NCBI GenBank assembly: GCA_958296165.1
Contig: OY282447.1
Span: 4,253,154 to 4,317,153 of the forward strand
Length of the DNA: 64,000 bases
From: an uncultured Pseudomonadales bacterium
Lineage (GTDB): Bacteria > Pseudomonadota > Gammaproteobacteria > Pseudomonadales > Azotimanducaceae
Direction: 5' to 3'
The position numbers and the translations under genes were made by a program. Positions 17,843 through 27,575 of the stretch are shown piece after piece. The number at the start of each line of letters is the position of its first letter. Within the stretch, counting starts at the first letter, position 1. The notes under the pieces are model-generated. The model was not told the origin of the DNA. It did no database searches and worked only from the letters and a program-made list of their open reading frames with translations.

Positions 17843-19609
17843 TCACCGTTCCGCCGAGCCGAGCTTGGATCCCTTGCCAAGAACCAAGCCGCCCACTTTG
17901 AGATCGCGCACTGTCCGTTCAACCGTGCCGATCTCGCCGTTTCGCAACATCGAAGCCGCGTCTGTCTGCGGCGGCAGTGGGTGGCGAGGCACCAGCACGG
18001 CACTGCGCCATGCGCCGTTGCCGTCGTCGTAAACGTGGATGCCGGCAACATGGTTGCCACGGGCCAGGATCAGAATGAAATCTTGTTCGCCGTCGGCGTT
18101 GAGGTCTGCGCCAACCCACGCCGCTTCCGTGTCGGCACTGTGCATCGGCAGGTAGCCGGGCCAATCCCAGGCGTCGTCCACCAAGCGATTCACCGCCTCT
18201 CGGACGCCCGGAGGTACGTCTAGAGAAGCATGACGGTGGCGAACGCGCACCCAATCGACTTGTCCTGCGAACGCTGGCGGTGGCACCTTCGCCGTGCGGA
18301 TCGTCTCGGCCAAGGCAGGATCCTCGGTCTCGTTTTCATCGATCAGCGCCTGCATCTTCAGCCATCCGGGCCGAGCGAGATATTCCGTGGCGTAATGGAA
18401 GTCGAAGTTTCGCAATGCCAGTTCGCCGCTCTCCACGCGCGCCCACTGGCTGGCCAACGAGATCGAGCGGAAGTCCAGCAAGGGGCTGTTGACCAGCAGC
18501 GTCACGGCCAAGACCAGCAAGCCCATCGCCGTGTTCACTCTGCCCAAACCACTCGGCCAAGCGTCCCGCCGGCGCACGATGCACCAAGCGTAGCCAATGG
18601 AAAGGAGGCCGAAGAACGTACACACCGTGGTGCCCCAGCAGCGCGCCACGCTCCAGCCATACTGATCGATGCGCATGTAAAGGCCGTAGGCGGCGAGGGC
18701 CGTGATCGCCGGCAGCAGCGCGGTGCCAGCGTAGAGCACGCGATGCACGATGTTGGGGTAGGGCGCTTCGCTACCGGTCTGATACACCGCATTGGCGCCG
18801 AACAGCACCAGGCCGTTCAAGCACAGCAGCGATAGGGTACCGGCGCCGGTTTCCCAGAACGGCGCCAGCCCGGTAAACGGCAACGCAGCCAGGAAAACGG
18901 CCTGCACGCCGACCGCGAACGGCAGCAGCAGCCGCAGCAAACCTTGCAGCAGGCCGGCCATGCCGTCGATCAAATGCACCAAGCGCCGGAAGACGTGAAT
19001 GCCGAGGCCGAAGGCGAGTGCCAGTACCGGAAACAGAAACCAATCTTCGGCGAAGAGCTTCTCGAAGAATGCAATGCCGATGGCGACGAACAGCAATCCC
19101 CACAGCAGCAACACGGCGTAGAAGATCGCCGTGGCCAAGGCGGCCAAACTCACGACCAGGAAGTTGCGCCACGAGAGCGCAAACAACATGCCGTAGCTGA
19201 TGGGCTGACGCGCTGCCCAAGGTTGGATATAGATGAGCGCCATGAAGCAGGCGAGCAGCAGCGATGCGAGGGCGTAGCCAAGCATTGAGAACAGCGAGAA
19301 TGCGCCGAAGGGCGACGCTTGCCAGCCAACATACGCAGCCAGGAGCGCGACCACGGCTGCAAAGGCGCTCGTCGTAGCAAGCGTGCGCGCCAAGTTGCCG
19401 GCATCCATGCACAGCAGCAGCATTCCCGGCCAAACGATCGCGATGGCCCAGAGCGGGAAGTTCAGCGCCGGCGTTTGGCTTGGCCAGCCGCCGTCTATCA
19501 AGGTGCGCCACAGCCACAACAAGGCCAAGCCTTGCGCCAACGCCATGCCGAGCATCAGCAGGCTTGGCGGGTTGGGTTGCCTGATGGATCTCTCTGGCGT
19601 CGCCGGCAT
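17843..19609 (-). CDS. DUF4153 polytopic membrane protein with exported C-terminal domain
   Basis: A 588-residue protein. Residues ~15-400 form about eleven hydrophobic segments of the DUF4153 type, and the last ~190 residues are soluble. The C-terminal domain contains DLNADGEQDFILI, a calcium-loop motif of the same form as FG-GAP repeats, followed by GIHVYDDGNGAW. Function is unknown for the family. The gene is divergent from the GST gene across a 225-base gap, the longest in the window, which contains an isolated -10-like TACACT but no convincing -35 partner. Confidence 0.75.
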   Translation of the reverse strand: MPATPERSIRQPNPPSLLMLGMALAQGLALLWLWRTLIDGGWPSQTPALNFPLWAIAIVWPGMLLLCMDAGNLARTLATTSAFAAVVALLAAYVGWQASPFGAFSLFSMLGYALASLLLACFMALIYIQPWAARQPISYGMLFALSWRNFLVVSLAALATAIFYAVLLLWGLLFVAIGIAFFEKLFAEDWFLFPVLALAFGLGIHVFRRLVHLIDGMAGLLQGLLRLLLPFAVGVQAVFLAALPFTGLAPFWETGAGTLSLLCLNGLVLFGANAVYQTGSEAPYPNIVHRVLYAGTALLPAITALAAYGLYMRIDQYGWSVARCWGTTVCTFFGLLSIGYAWCIVRRRDAWPSGLGRVNTAMGLLVLAVTLLVNSPLLDFRSISLASQWARVESGELALRNFDFHYATEYLARPGWLKMQALIDENETEDPALAETIRTAKVPPPAFAGQVDWVRVRHRHASLDVPPGVREAVNRLVDDAWDWPGYLPMHSADTEAAWVGADLNADGEQDFILILARGNHVAGIHVYDDGNGAWRSAVLVPRHPLPPQTDAASMLRNGEIGTVERTVRDLKVGGLVLGKGSKLGSAER

Positions 19610-19834
19610 CGTCTCGACCTGTTCCGATTCGGTCGTGAGTGTACGCCCGCACAGTGTCCGCGCAACGAATGAAGTGACGGCGACGGCCTATGGTTCAAGG
19701 CCGCGGCAAGGTGCGACAGGCCGGCAACGGCCGACGAATAGCGGCTCGAATATCCGCGCCAGGCGGTACACTACGCCGCTACTTGCCCGCGCAGCGGCTT
19801 GAATCGCCTACATGAATCACCTACAGGAGAACGC

Positions 19835-20446
19835 ATGTTGAAGCTGCACTTCGCCCCGAACTCCAGAGCGGGACGAATCGTCTGGCTGCTCGAAGAGCTG
19901 CAACTGCCTTACGAAATGAACAAGATGGCCTTCCATCCGAAGGACCTCAAATCGCCCGAACACCGCTCCCGCCACCCACTAGGCCGCGTTCCCGTGCTCG
20001 ACGACGGCAACGTGCGCCTGTACGAATCCGGCGCCATCGTCGAGTACGTTCTGGAGCGCCACAAGAACGGCGGCCTGAAACCGGCCACGGACGCTGCCGA
20101 GTTCCCCGCCTACCTGCAGTGGTTCCACTATTGCGAGGGCATGGTGATGCCGCCGGTGAACACCATCATCGTGCAAACCGTGCTGTTGCCGCCGGAGCGC
20201 CGCGACGAGACCGCGCTAGGCCAGGCGCAGCGCCTGCTTGGCAAGGCGTTGCAGCCGATTGACGACGCGCTCGCCGGCAAGGACTACTTGATCGGCCGCT
20301 TCTCTGCGGCGGACATCATGCTCGGCCACGCCTGCTACATGAGCAACCGGCTCGGCTGCGTGACAGACGAGATGGCGAATCTCTTGGCGTACGTCGGCCG
20401 CATCGGAGCGCGCCCGGCGTTCAAGACCGCCATCGAGATGCGCTAG
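19835..20446 (+). CDS. Glutathione S-transferase family protein
   Basis: A 203-residue GST. The N-terminal thioredoxin-like domain carries SRAGRIVWLLEEL, the conserved cis-proline segment GRVPVLDD and YESGAIVEYVLE; the C-terminal helical domain ends with DYLIGRFSAADIMLGHA. The ATG at 19835 is chosen because AGGAG lies five bases upstream; an in-frame ATG 36 bases earlier adds a non-conserved extension. It begins a plus-strand series but the substrate is unknown. Confidence 0.88.
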   Translation: MLKLHFAPNSRAGRIVWLLEELQLPYEMNKMAFHPKDLKSPEHRSRHPLGRVPVLDDGNVRLYESGAIVEYVLERHKNGGLKPATDAAEFPAYLQWFHYCEGMVMPPVNTIIVQTVLLPPERRDETALGQAQRLLGKALQPIDDALAGKDYLIGRFSAADIMLGHACYMSNRLGCVTDEMANLLAYVGRIGARPAFKTAIEMR

Positions 20447-20469
20447 CGCTCGCGCAAGGCGCATCCGGC

Positions 20470-21117
20470 ATGACGCTCGAAACCGTCGAACTCGATGCGG
20501 CGGACGCGGTCGGCACTGTCATCTGGCTGCACGGCCTAGGTGCCGATGGCCACGATTTCGAGGCCATCGTGCCGATGCTCGATCTGTGCACCTCGTTGCG
20601 CTTCGTCTTTCCGCACGCGCCAGAACGCGCGGTGACGATCAACGGCGGCGCCAAGATGCGGGCTTGGTACGACATCGACCCGCGTGCGCCGCTATCCGGC
20701 AGCGAAGACATCCGCGCCTCGGCGCGGAGCATCGAAGAGCTCGTGCAGGCCGAGGAGTCGCGCGGCATCCCCAGGCTCAAGATTGTCTTGGCGGGCTTCT
20801 CTCAGGGCGGCGTGATCGCATTGCACCACGCGCTGCGCTCCGAGCGTCGCCTTGCCGGCGTGATGGCGCTCTCTACCTACGTTCACGACCACGAACACCT
20901 TGCCGAGGAAGTGAGCTTCGCCAGCATCGACATGCCGATTCTGATGGCGCACGGCCAAATGGATCCGATGATTCCCATCGCCCGGGCGATCACCTCCCGC
21001 GAGGCGCTCCTGGGCTTGGGCTACGCCGTGGCGTGGCGGGAATACGGCATGGGGCATCAGGTGTGCCCGCAGGAGATCACCGACATCGGGCAATGGCTGA
21101 ACGAGCGCTACGCTTAA
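20470..21117 (+). CDS. Carboxylesterase/lysophospholipase-like alpha/beta hydrolase
   Basis: A 215-residue hydrolase of the phospholipase/carboxylesterase (YpfH/EstB-like) family. The oxyanion segment IWLHGLGADGHDF is followed by the nucleophile elbow GFSQGGV (S111); D165 in HGQMDPMIP and H196 in YGMGHQV complete the triad. Members hydrolyse short-chain esters or deacylate thioesters. It lies 23 bases after the GST gene, so the two may share a transcript. Confidence 0.88.
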   Translation: MTLETVELDAADAVGTVIWLHGLGADGHDFEAIVPMLDLCTSLRFVFPHAPERAVTINGGAKMRAWYDIDPRAPLSGSEDIRASARSIEELVQAEESRGIPRLKIVLAGFSQGGVIALHHALRSERRLAGVMALSTYVHDHEHLAEEVSFASIDMPILMAHGQMDPMIPIARAITSREALLGLGYAVAWREYGMGHQVCPQEITDIGQWLNERYA

Positions 21118-21148
21118 TGGGATCGCCATTGGCGGTGCGTTGCTTGCG

Positions 21149-21154
21149 TATAAT
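21149..21154 (+). promoter_or_regulatory. Possible -10 element upstream of argC
   Basis: A perfect TATAAT lies 28 bases before the chosen argC start. The -35 region is poor (TTGGC-like sequence at an unfavourable distance), so this is a tentative promoter. Confidence 0.3.
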
Positions 21155-21181
21155 GCCGCCGCCTTGCAAGACTCCACGCCT

Positions 21182-22120
21182 TTGACTCACACCATATTCA
21201 TCGATGGCCACGCCGGTACCACCGGCCTTGAACTCGCGGCCAGACTGCATCGCCATCCAAACATCCGCCTGCTCGCCATCGAGGATCGCTTCCGCAAGGA
21301 TGCCGAGCGCCGGCGCGAGTTATTCGGCTCTGCGGACGTGGTGGCATTGTGCCTGCCGGACGACGCCGCCCGTGCGGCCGTTGCGCTTGCGCCCGAAGCC
21401 CGCTTTCTGGATGCCAGCACTGCTCATCGGGTCTGCGCGGGCTGGACCTACGGCCTGCCGGAACTCGCACCGGATCAACGCGCAGCGATTCGCACTGCTG
21501 GCCGCGTGGCCAACCCCGGCTGCTATCCCACCGGCTTCATACTCTGCGTTCGGCCGCTCATCGAGGCCGGATTGCTGAGTGCGCAAGTGCCGCTGCGCAC
21601 CCACGCTGTTTCCGGCTACTCCGGCGGCGGCAGAACGATGATCGAGCGGTACCGCTCCTGCGACGGCGCGGCCTTGCGCGTACGCCCCTATGCCCTTGGG
21701 CTCACGCACAAGCACGTTCCTGAAATGCGCATGTACTCGGGCACGGTACACGCGCCCCTGTTCACGCCCTCCGTGGGCCACTACCGCAAGGGAATGCTGG
21801 TGCAAGTGCCGCTCTTCGCAAGCGAGCTTGAAGACGGCGCAACGCTGCGGGACGTACACGACACTCTCGCGGAGCGGTATGCGAGCGAACCGTTCGTCAC
21901 CGTCGCACCGCTTGGCGACGCAGGCGTGCTCGCAGACGGCTTCTTGCACCCGACCGCCTGCAACGACACCAATCGGCTCGAGATCGCCGTGTTCGGGCAC
22001 GACGAACAGCTGCTCATCGTGAGCCGCTTCGACAACCTAGGCAAAGGCGCTGCGGGCGCTGCGGTTCAGAACTTGAACCTGATGCTGGGGATGCCGGAGA
22101 CAACCGGGCTCGAGGCTTGA
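21182..22120 (+). CDS. argC: N-acetyl-gamma-glutamyl-phosphate reductase, type 2
   Basis: About 312 residues from a TTG start, the length of type 2 ArgC. The N-terminal IFIDGHAGTTGLELAARL binds NADP, the catalytic cysteine is in VANPGCYPTGF, SGYSGGGRTMIE follows, and LTHKHVPEM carries the active-site histidine. It performs the third step of arginine synthesis. No better start codon is near; TTG at 21182 is chosen because the conserved fold begins there. It overlaps the aminotransferase downstream by four bases. Confidence 0.9.
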   Translation: MTHTIFIDGHAGTTGLELAARLHRHPNIRLLAIEDRFRKDAERRRELFGSADVVALCLPDDAARAAVALAPEARFLDASTAHRVCAGWTYGLPELAPDQRAAIRTAGRVANPGCYPTGFILCVRPLIEAGLLSAQVPLRTHAVSGYSGGGRTMIERYRSCDGAALRVRPYALGLTHKHVPEMRMYSGTVHAPLFTPSVGHYRKGMLVQVPLFASELEDGATLRDVHDTLAERYASEPFVTVAPLGDAGVLADGFLHPTACNDTNRLEIAVFGHDEQLLIVSRFDNLGKGAAGAAVQNLNLMLGMPETTGLEA

Positions 22121-23361
22121 GCGAGAAGACGATGGACCGACAACGCCTAGAGCAACAGTTCCAAGCCCTCAAGGGCGCGAACCTAGCTTTGGATCTCACC
22201 CGCGGCAAACCGGCCGCGCAGCAACTAGACCTCTCCAACGCGCTGGACGGCTTCTTGGCTGGCGACTACCGCGCCGAAGACGGTACGGACGTGCGCAACT
22301 ACGGCGTGTTGCGCGGCATCCCGGAAGCCCGCGCTCTCGGCGCCCGCTTCCTGAGCCTGGAACCCGAGTTCGTGATTGCCGGCGGCAACTCCAGCCTAAC
22401 GCTGATGTTCCACGTTCTCGATGCGGCGCTGAACGCTGGCGTAAGCGGGTCGGCGTGGCGCGAAGGCGGCCCCGCCAAAGTGATTTGCCCGGTGCCGGGC
22501 TACGACCGGCATTTCGCGCTCGCGGATGCGCTAGGCATGGAACTCGTCACCGTGCCGATGACCGACGACGGCCCGGAGATGGATCAAGTGGAAGCCATCG
22601 TCCGCGACGATCCTGCGGTGCGCAGCATCTGGTGCGTGCCGAAGTACGCCAACCCCACTGGCTGCGTCTATTCGCCGGCAACCGTGCGCCGCCTGGCGGA
22701 ACTGCCGGCGCGGGCTCAAGGCGGCTTCTTGGTGCTGTGGGACAACGCCTACGCGGTTCACGATTTCGAGTTTCCGGCCACGCCCTTAACGCCGATCATG
22801 CCGTGCGCGATAGAAGCGGGAACCGAAGACCACATCGCGCTGTTCGCCTCCACCTCGAAGGTGACGTTCGCCACAGGCGGCATTGCGTTTGTGGGTGGTT
22901 CCGAGCGCTTCCTGGCGGATATCGAGAAGCGCCTCTCTATCCTGATGATCGGCGCGGACAAGGTGAATCAGCTTCGCCACGCCCGTTTTCTCAAGGACAG
23001 GCTCGACGACCACATGCGCGCCCACGCCGAGCTGGTGCGGCCGAAGTTCGAGGCCGTGCAACGCGGCTTGGAGCGCGGCTTGGGCGGCACCGGGCTCGCT
23101 GTTTGGACGAAACCTAAGGGCGGCTATTTCGTCTCGTTGGACACCAAGCCCGGCCTCGCCAAGAGAACCGTGGCCTTGGCCGGCGAGATCGGCGTTGCGC
23201 TGACGCCGGCCGGCGCCACGTTCCCCCACGGCCATGATCCTGCCGACCGCAACATTCGCATCGCGCCCACGTTCGCCACCGTCGAGGCTGTCGAAGCGGG
23301 CGTTGACGTGCTCACGCTCTGCGTCAAATTGGCGGCGGCCGAGCAAGTAGGGTGCAAGTAG
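22117..23361 (+). CDS. Class Ic-type aspartate aminotransferase (PF12897-like)
   Basis: A PLP-dependent fold type I aminotransferase of about 410 residues. LTRGKPAAQQLDLSNAL, GGNSSLTLMFHVLDAAL, CPVPGYDRHF, YANPTGCVYS and LFASTSKVTFATGG (internal aldimine Lys) match the Ic aspartate aminotransferase group rather than AspC. The TTG at 22117 overlaps the argC stop; an ATG at 22132 is an equally plausible start. Position after argC suggests amino-acid metabolism. A short direct repeat (GCAAGTAGGGTG-like) straddles its stop codon. Confidence 0.82.
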   Translation: MSEKTMDRQRLEQQFQALKGANLALDLTRGKPAAQQLDLSNALDGFLAGDYRAEDGTDVRNYGVLRGIPEARALGARFLSLEPEFVIAGGNSSLTLMFHVLDAALNAGVSGSAWREGGPAKVICPVPGYDRHFALADALGMELVTVPMTDDGPEMDQVEAIVRDDPAVRSIWCVPKYANPTGCVYSPATVRRLAELPARAQGGFLVLWDNAYAVHDFEFPATPLTPIMPCAIEAGTEDHIALFASTSKVTFATGGIAFVGGSERFLADIEKRLSILMIGADKVNQLRHARFLKDRLDDHMRAHAELVRPKFEAVQRGLERGLGGTGLAVWTKPKGGYFVSLDTKPGLAKRTVALAGEIGVALTPAGATFPHGHDPADRNIRIAPTFATVEAVEAGVDVLTLCVKLAAAEQVGCK

Positions 23362-23362
23362 G

Positions 23363-24523
23363 GTGAGCGAAGACGGCGACTTCACCGCATTCAATGAGCT
23401 GGCGTTGCCGCCGCCGATCATGGAGGCCATCAACGACTTGGGATTCGAGCGCTGCACGCCGATCCAAGGAGAACTGCTGCCTTACAGCCTCTCGGACTAC
23501 GACGTTACCGGTCAAGCGCAAACCGGCACTGGCAAGACCGCCGCTTTCCTGGTGACCATTCTGGCGCGGCAGCTGGAGTTCCCCCGCGAACGCCCACTGC
23601 CCCCCGGCGCTGCCCGCTCGCTGGTGTTGGCCCCCACGCGCGAGCTGGCACTGCAGATCGAGTCCGACGCTTGGGATCTGGCCCGCCACATGGATGCGCG
23701 CGTGGTGGCGTTAGTGGGCGGCATCGACTACGCCCGACAGCGCGAACAGCTGCGCGACGGCCCCATAGACATCCTGGTTGCCACGCCCGGCCGCTTGCTG
23801 GACTTCTGCGGCCAACGGCTTGCCAACCTACGCTGGGTGGAAGTGCTGGTCATCGACGAGGCGGATCGGATGTTGGACATGGGCTTCATCCCGGACGTGC
23901 GCCGCATCGTCTACCAAACGCCGAAGAAGCGCGACCGGCAGACCATGTTCTTCAGCGCCACGTTCAACGACGACGTGATGAATCTGGCCCAACAATGGAC
24001 GCTCGATCCCGTGCATGTGGCCATCCAGCCGGAATCGCCGGCGGTAGACACCGTCGATCAGCGCTTCTGGGCGCTTCCCCGCGATCAGAAGCGCAGCACG
24101 CTCTTGGCCTTCATTCGCAAGCACAAGCCGGATCACACGCTGGTGTTCGTAAACCGTCGCGATCTGGCGCGTCGTTTGGTCGAATACTTGCAGCGTCAAG
24201 ACGTCAAGTGCGAGGGCCTGGCCGGCGACATCCCGCAGCGCAAGCGCCTGGCGACCATGCAGCGCTTCAAGGAAGGCGCCACCAACCTCGTTGTGGCAAC
24301 CGACGTGGCCGGGCGCGGCATCCATGTGGAAGGCATCAGCCACGTCATCAACTACGACCTGCCGGAAGATGCCGAAGACTACGTGCATCGCATCGGCCGC
24401 ACCGGCCGCGCCGGCGCCAGCGGCATCGCCATCAGCTTCGTCTCCGAGGACGACGCCTGGGATTTGCCGGCCATAGAGGAACTGCTCGGCCACGCCATTG
24501 CGACCACCTCGCCAGACGTGTAG
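23363..24523 (+). CDS. DEAD-box ATP-dependent RNA helicase, RhlB-like
   Basis: A 386-residue DEAD-box helicase starting at GTG one base after the previous stop. Motifs in order: Q (FERCTPIQ), I (AQTGTGKT), Ia (APTRELALQ), II (DEAD in VIDEADRMLD), III (SAT), V (VATDVAGRGI), VI (HRIGRTGR). It is close in length and motif detail to RhlB but lacks the basic C-terminal tail by which RhlB binds RNase E/RNA, so I leave the symbol blank. Confidence 0.85.
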   Translation: MSEDGDFTAFNELALPPPIMEAINDLGFERCTPIQGELLPYSLSDYDVTGQAQTGTGKTAAFLVTILARQLEFPRERPLPPGAARSLVLAPTRELALQIESDAWDLARHMDARVVALVGGIDYARQREQLRDGPIDILVATPGRLLDFCGQRLANLRWVEVLVIDEADRMLDMGFIPDVRRIVYQTPKKRDRQTMFFSATFNDDVMNLAQQWTLDPVHVAIQPESPAVDTVDQRFWALPRDQKRSTLLAFIRKHKPDHTLVFVNRRDLARRLVEYLQRQDVKCEGLAGDIPQRKRLATMQRFKEGATNLVVATDVAGRGIHVEGISHVINYDLPEDAEDYVHRIGRTGRAGASGIAISFVSEDDAWDLPAIEELLGHAIATTSPDV

Positions 24524-24631
24524 CGTCGCGACTTCACTAGCATCAGCCCCCACCCCACTAGCTCGAAGTGGACAGCGAACGCTCTTCAACGGCAAACTGC
24601 GTCCACCTAGGCACCAAGTCGGTGTGAATCG

Positions 24632-25468
24632 ATGGGCGACAAGACCACGGTCGGCATTGTGCAGATGTGCGCCAGCGCGGATGTCGAGCGGAACTTGCAA
24701 ACCGCGCTGGCGCTCGTGGCCGAAGCAGCTGGTGCGGGTGCGCAAGTGGTTCTGGTGCCGGAAGCATTCGCATTCATCGGCTCGGAGCGCGAGCGCAACA
24801 AACATCTAGAGCACGTGCCGGAAGAACCAGACGGTGCTGCGGGGCCAATTCTCGCGCGCTGCATGGCAACGGCACGAGAGGCGAGCGCCCATCTGGTGCT
24901 CGGCGGCTTTCCCGAACAGGCGCCGGACGGTCGCGCCTTCAACACCTGCATCCACTTGGCGCCGGACGGCAGCGTCGCTGCGGCGTATCGCAAGGTGCAT
25001 CTGTTCGACGTCGACTTGGCCGACGGTACGCGCATGCGCGAGTCGCGCGGCACGGCGCCGGGCGAACGCGCCGTGGTCACCGAAACGCCGTTCGGCAAGC
25101 TGGGCCTCACGGTGTGCTACGACATGCGCTTTCCGCTGCTCTACCAGGCACTCGCAGACTTGGACGCCATCGCCATCGCGGTGCCTAGCGCATTCTTCAA
25201 GAACACGGGCCGCGCCCACTGGCATGTGCTGCTGCGGGCGCGCGCCATCGAATGCCAGTGCTATGTTCTCGCGCCGGCGCAGCACGGCGACCACGGCCAT
25301 CGCGGCCGGCAGTCCTATGGCCACGGTCTCGTCGTTGATCCTTGGGGCGATGTCGTGGCCGAATGCGAAGGCGGCGACGGCTTCGCGCTGGCCGATGTAG
25401 ACCCTGAGCGCGTGGCCGCAGTACGCGCCGAGCTGCCGAGCTTGGCCAACCGCCGGCCGTTCCGTTGA
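24632..25468 (+). CDS. Carbon-nitrogen hydrolase, Nit1/omega-amidase-like
   Basis: A 278-residue nitrilase-superfamily enzyme with the Glu-Lys-Cys triad E44 (LVPEAF), K121 (RKVHLFDVD) and C162 (VCYDMRFP). The YRKVHLFDVDL segment is typical of the Nit1/NitFhit group (deaminated glutathione amidase, a metabolite-repair enzyme) rather than nitrile hydrolases. Its stop overlaps the start of the transporter gene downstream. Confidence 0.85.
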   Translation: MGDKTTVGIVQMCASADVERNLQTALALVAEAAGAGAQVVLVPEAFAFIGSERERNKHLEHVPEEPDGAAGPILARCMATAREASAHLVLGGFPEQAPDGRAFNTCIHLAPDGSVAAAYRKVHLFDVDLADGTRMRESRGTAPGERAVVTETPFGKLGLTVCYDMRFPLLYQALADLDAIAIAVPSAFFKNTGRAHWHVLLRARAIECQCYVLAPAQHGDHGHRGRQSYGHGLVVDPWGDVVAECEGGDGFALADVDPERVAAVRAELPSLANRRPFR

Positions 25469-26502
25469 ACACGCCGCGCTCCTGGGCCGCCAGCCCGCTG
25501 CTGGTCGTTGCGGCGTTGGTGGTGATCGTTGCTGGCATCAAGGCTGCGGAACAGATCGTGGTGCCGTTTCTGCTCGCTGCATTCATCGCCACCATCGCTG
25601 CCACGCCGGTGTTCTGGCTGCATCGCTTTCGCGTGCCGGTGGGCGTTGCCATCGCGGCGGTGATGTTGGCGCTGATCGTCGTGCTGGTGGGCATCGGGGC
25701 CGTTGTGGCGCAATCTGCGGAAGGATTCGAGCAGCAGCTGCCGTTCTATCGACAGCGCTTGAGCGGCCTGCTCGATGGCGTATTGGGCTGGCTCGCCGGG
25801 CTTGGCATCGAACTCAATCAGGAAGTGCTCGATCCCGCCAAGGCATTGGGCTGGGCGGGCGAGACGCTGCTGAGCCTGGGGAGCGTGCTGTCGAACGGAT
25901 TCCTCATCTTGCTCACAGTCATCTTCATCCTTGCCGAAGCGTGGACGTTTCCTCGCAAGCTGCGCACGGTGCTCGACAATCCGGAGCGCGACTTGCCGTA
26001 CTTCGAGCGCTTCGCTGCGAACGTCAACCGCTACATCGCCATCAAGACCACGGTGAGCGTCGCCACCGGCGCGTTCGTCAGCTTGGCGCTGGCGATCATT
26101 GGCGTGGATCACGCGATCCTGTGGGGCCTGTTGGCGTTCCTGCTCAACTACGTGCCTACGATCGGCAGCGCCATCGCCGCGGTGCCGCCGGTGTTGTTGG
26201 CGCTGATTCAGCTGGGCGGCGGACACGCGCTGGCGACCGCAGGGGTGTTCTTGGTCGTCAACGTGGTGATGGGCAATGTCGTGGAACCGCGCTTCATGGG
26301 CCGCAGCCTGGGCCTCTCCACGCTGGTGGTATTTCTGTCGCTGGTGTTCTGGGGTTGGATGCTGGGGCCGGTGGGAACCGTGCTCTCCGTGCCGCTCACG
26401 ATGACGGCGAAGATCGCGCTGGAGGCGAATCCTTCCACCGCTTGGATTGCGCACCTTCTGGACCCTGCTCAGAAGCCTGCCGAGAGCGCGGAAACACAGT
26501 GA
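25465..26502 (+). CDS. AI-2E family transporter (PerM-like)
   Basis: A 345-residue membrane protein with about seven or eight hydrophobic segments and the family signature in the C-terminal half (LWGLLAFLLNYVPTIGS, then NVVEPRFMGRSLGLSTLVVF). Known members include TqsA, sodium/proton antiporters and the uncharacterised PerM. The TTG start overlaps the preceding stop (TTGA), and the stop overlaps hisC, giving a tightly packed unit. Confidence 0.88.
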   Translation: MNTPRSWAASPLLVVAALVVIVAGIKAAEQIVVPFLLAAFIATIAATPVFWLHRFRVPVGVAIAAVMLALIVVLVGIGAVVAQSAEGFEQQLPFYRQRLSGLLDGVLGWLAGLGIELNQEVLDPAKALGWAGETLLSLGSVLSNGFLILLTVIFILAEAWTFPRKLRTVLDNPERDLPYFERFAANVNRYIAIKTTVSVATGAFVSLALAIIGVDHAILWGLLAFLLNYVPTIGSAIAAVPPVLLALIQLGGGHALATAGVFLVVNVVMGNVVEPRFMGRSLGLSTLVVFLSLVFWGWMLGPVGTVLSVPLTMTAKIALEANPSTAWIAHLLDPAQKPAESAETQ

Positions 26503-27575
26503 GCTACGAGCGCGCCAACATCCGCCGCATGGCGGGCTACGCCTACGGCGAACAACCCGACGACGCCACGGTGGTGAAGTTGAACACCAACGAGAATCCG
26601 TATCCGCCGTCGCCGTGCGTGATGCAGGCATTGGCGGCCTTCGACGCCGAGGCCTTGCGGCGCTATCCGTCGGCTGCCGCCGACGATCTGCGCCATGCCG
26701 TGGCGCGACGCTTCGGCCTCGCCGCCGACCAGCTAGTAGCCACCAACGGCGGCGACGAAGGGCTGCGCCTTGCCATCACCACCTTCGTCGACCCCGGTGC
26801 CGTAATCGGCATGGCCGAGCCGAGCTACTCGTTGTGTCCCGTGCTCGCCAACGTCCAGGATTGCGTCATTGCAGGCGTGCCGCTAAGCGAGGACTGGTCG
26901 CTGTCGGCGAACTTTGCTGCGCACATGAACAACGCTGGCGCGAAGCTCACCTGCCTCGTCAATCCCCATGCGCCGTCCGGTCGGTTGATCGATGCCGCCT
27001 ACGTTTCGCGCCTCGCTGGCGAGCTCGATGGCGTGTTGCTGGTGGATGAGGCTTATGTGGATTTCGTAGCACCCGAATGTGGCCACGACTTGACGAGGCT
27101 TGTCGCGGAGCACGACAACTTGCTGCTGCTGCGTACGCTTTCCAAAGGCTACTCGCTGGCTGGATTGCGGGTCGGCTTGCTGATGGGCGATGCAGGGCTG
27201 ATCGCGCCGATCCTCCACAAGACCCGCGACAGCTTCAACGTGAGCGCCATCGCCCAGCACGTTGCCGCCGCGGCGTTCGCAGACGCCGACTACGCCCGCA
27301 AGTGCTGGCGACGGATTCGCACGGAGCGGCAACGGCTCACGGCCGGGTTGCGCACGCTCGGCTTCGCCGTGCCCGGTTCGCAAACCAATTTCGTGCTCGC
27401 CGAAGCGCCGTCTGGCGTCAGCGCTGCAACGCTGCAAGCAATGCTGCGTACACGCAAGCTGTTGGTGCGCTACTTCGACCAACCGCGCCTTGAGCGCTGT
27501 CTGCGCATCACGGTCGGCAAGCCGGAACACAACCACGCGCTGCTTGCCGCGTTGGCAGCGCTGCTCGAGCGCTAA
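26499..27575 (+). CDS. hisC: Histidinol-phosphate aminotransferase
   Basis: A 358-residue PLP aminotransferase from a GTG that overlaps the transporter stop by four bases. [39 protein letters not shown] and [13 protein letters not shown] (PLP lysine) identify HisC. No other his genes are nearby. The stop TAA overlaps the cca stop on the opposite strand. Confidence 0.92.
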   Translation: MSYERANIRRMAGYAYGEQPDDATVVKLNTNENPYPPSPCVMQALAAFDAEALRRYPSAAADDLRHAVARRFGLAADQLVATNGGDEGLRLAITTFVDPGAVIGMAEPSYSLCPVLANVQDCVIAGVPLSEDWSLSANFAAHMNNAGAKLTCLVNPHAPSGRLIDAAYVSRLAGELDGVLLVDEAYVDFVAPECGHDLTRLVAEHDNLLLLRTLSKGYSLAGLRVGLLMGDAGLIAPILHKTRDSFNVSAIAQHVAAAAFADADYARKCWRRIRTERQRLTAGLRTLGFAVPGSQTNFVLAEAPSGVSAATLQAMLRTRKLLVRYFDQPRLERCLRITVGKPEHNHALLAALAALLER

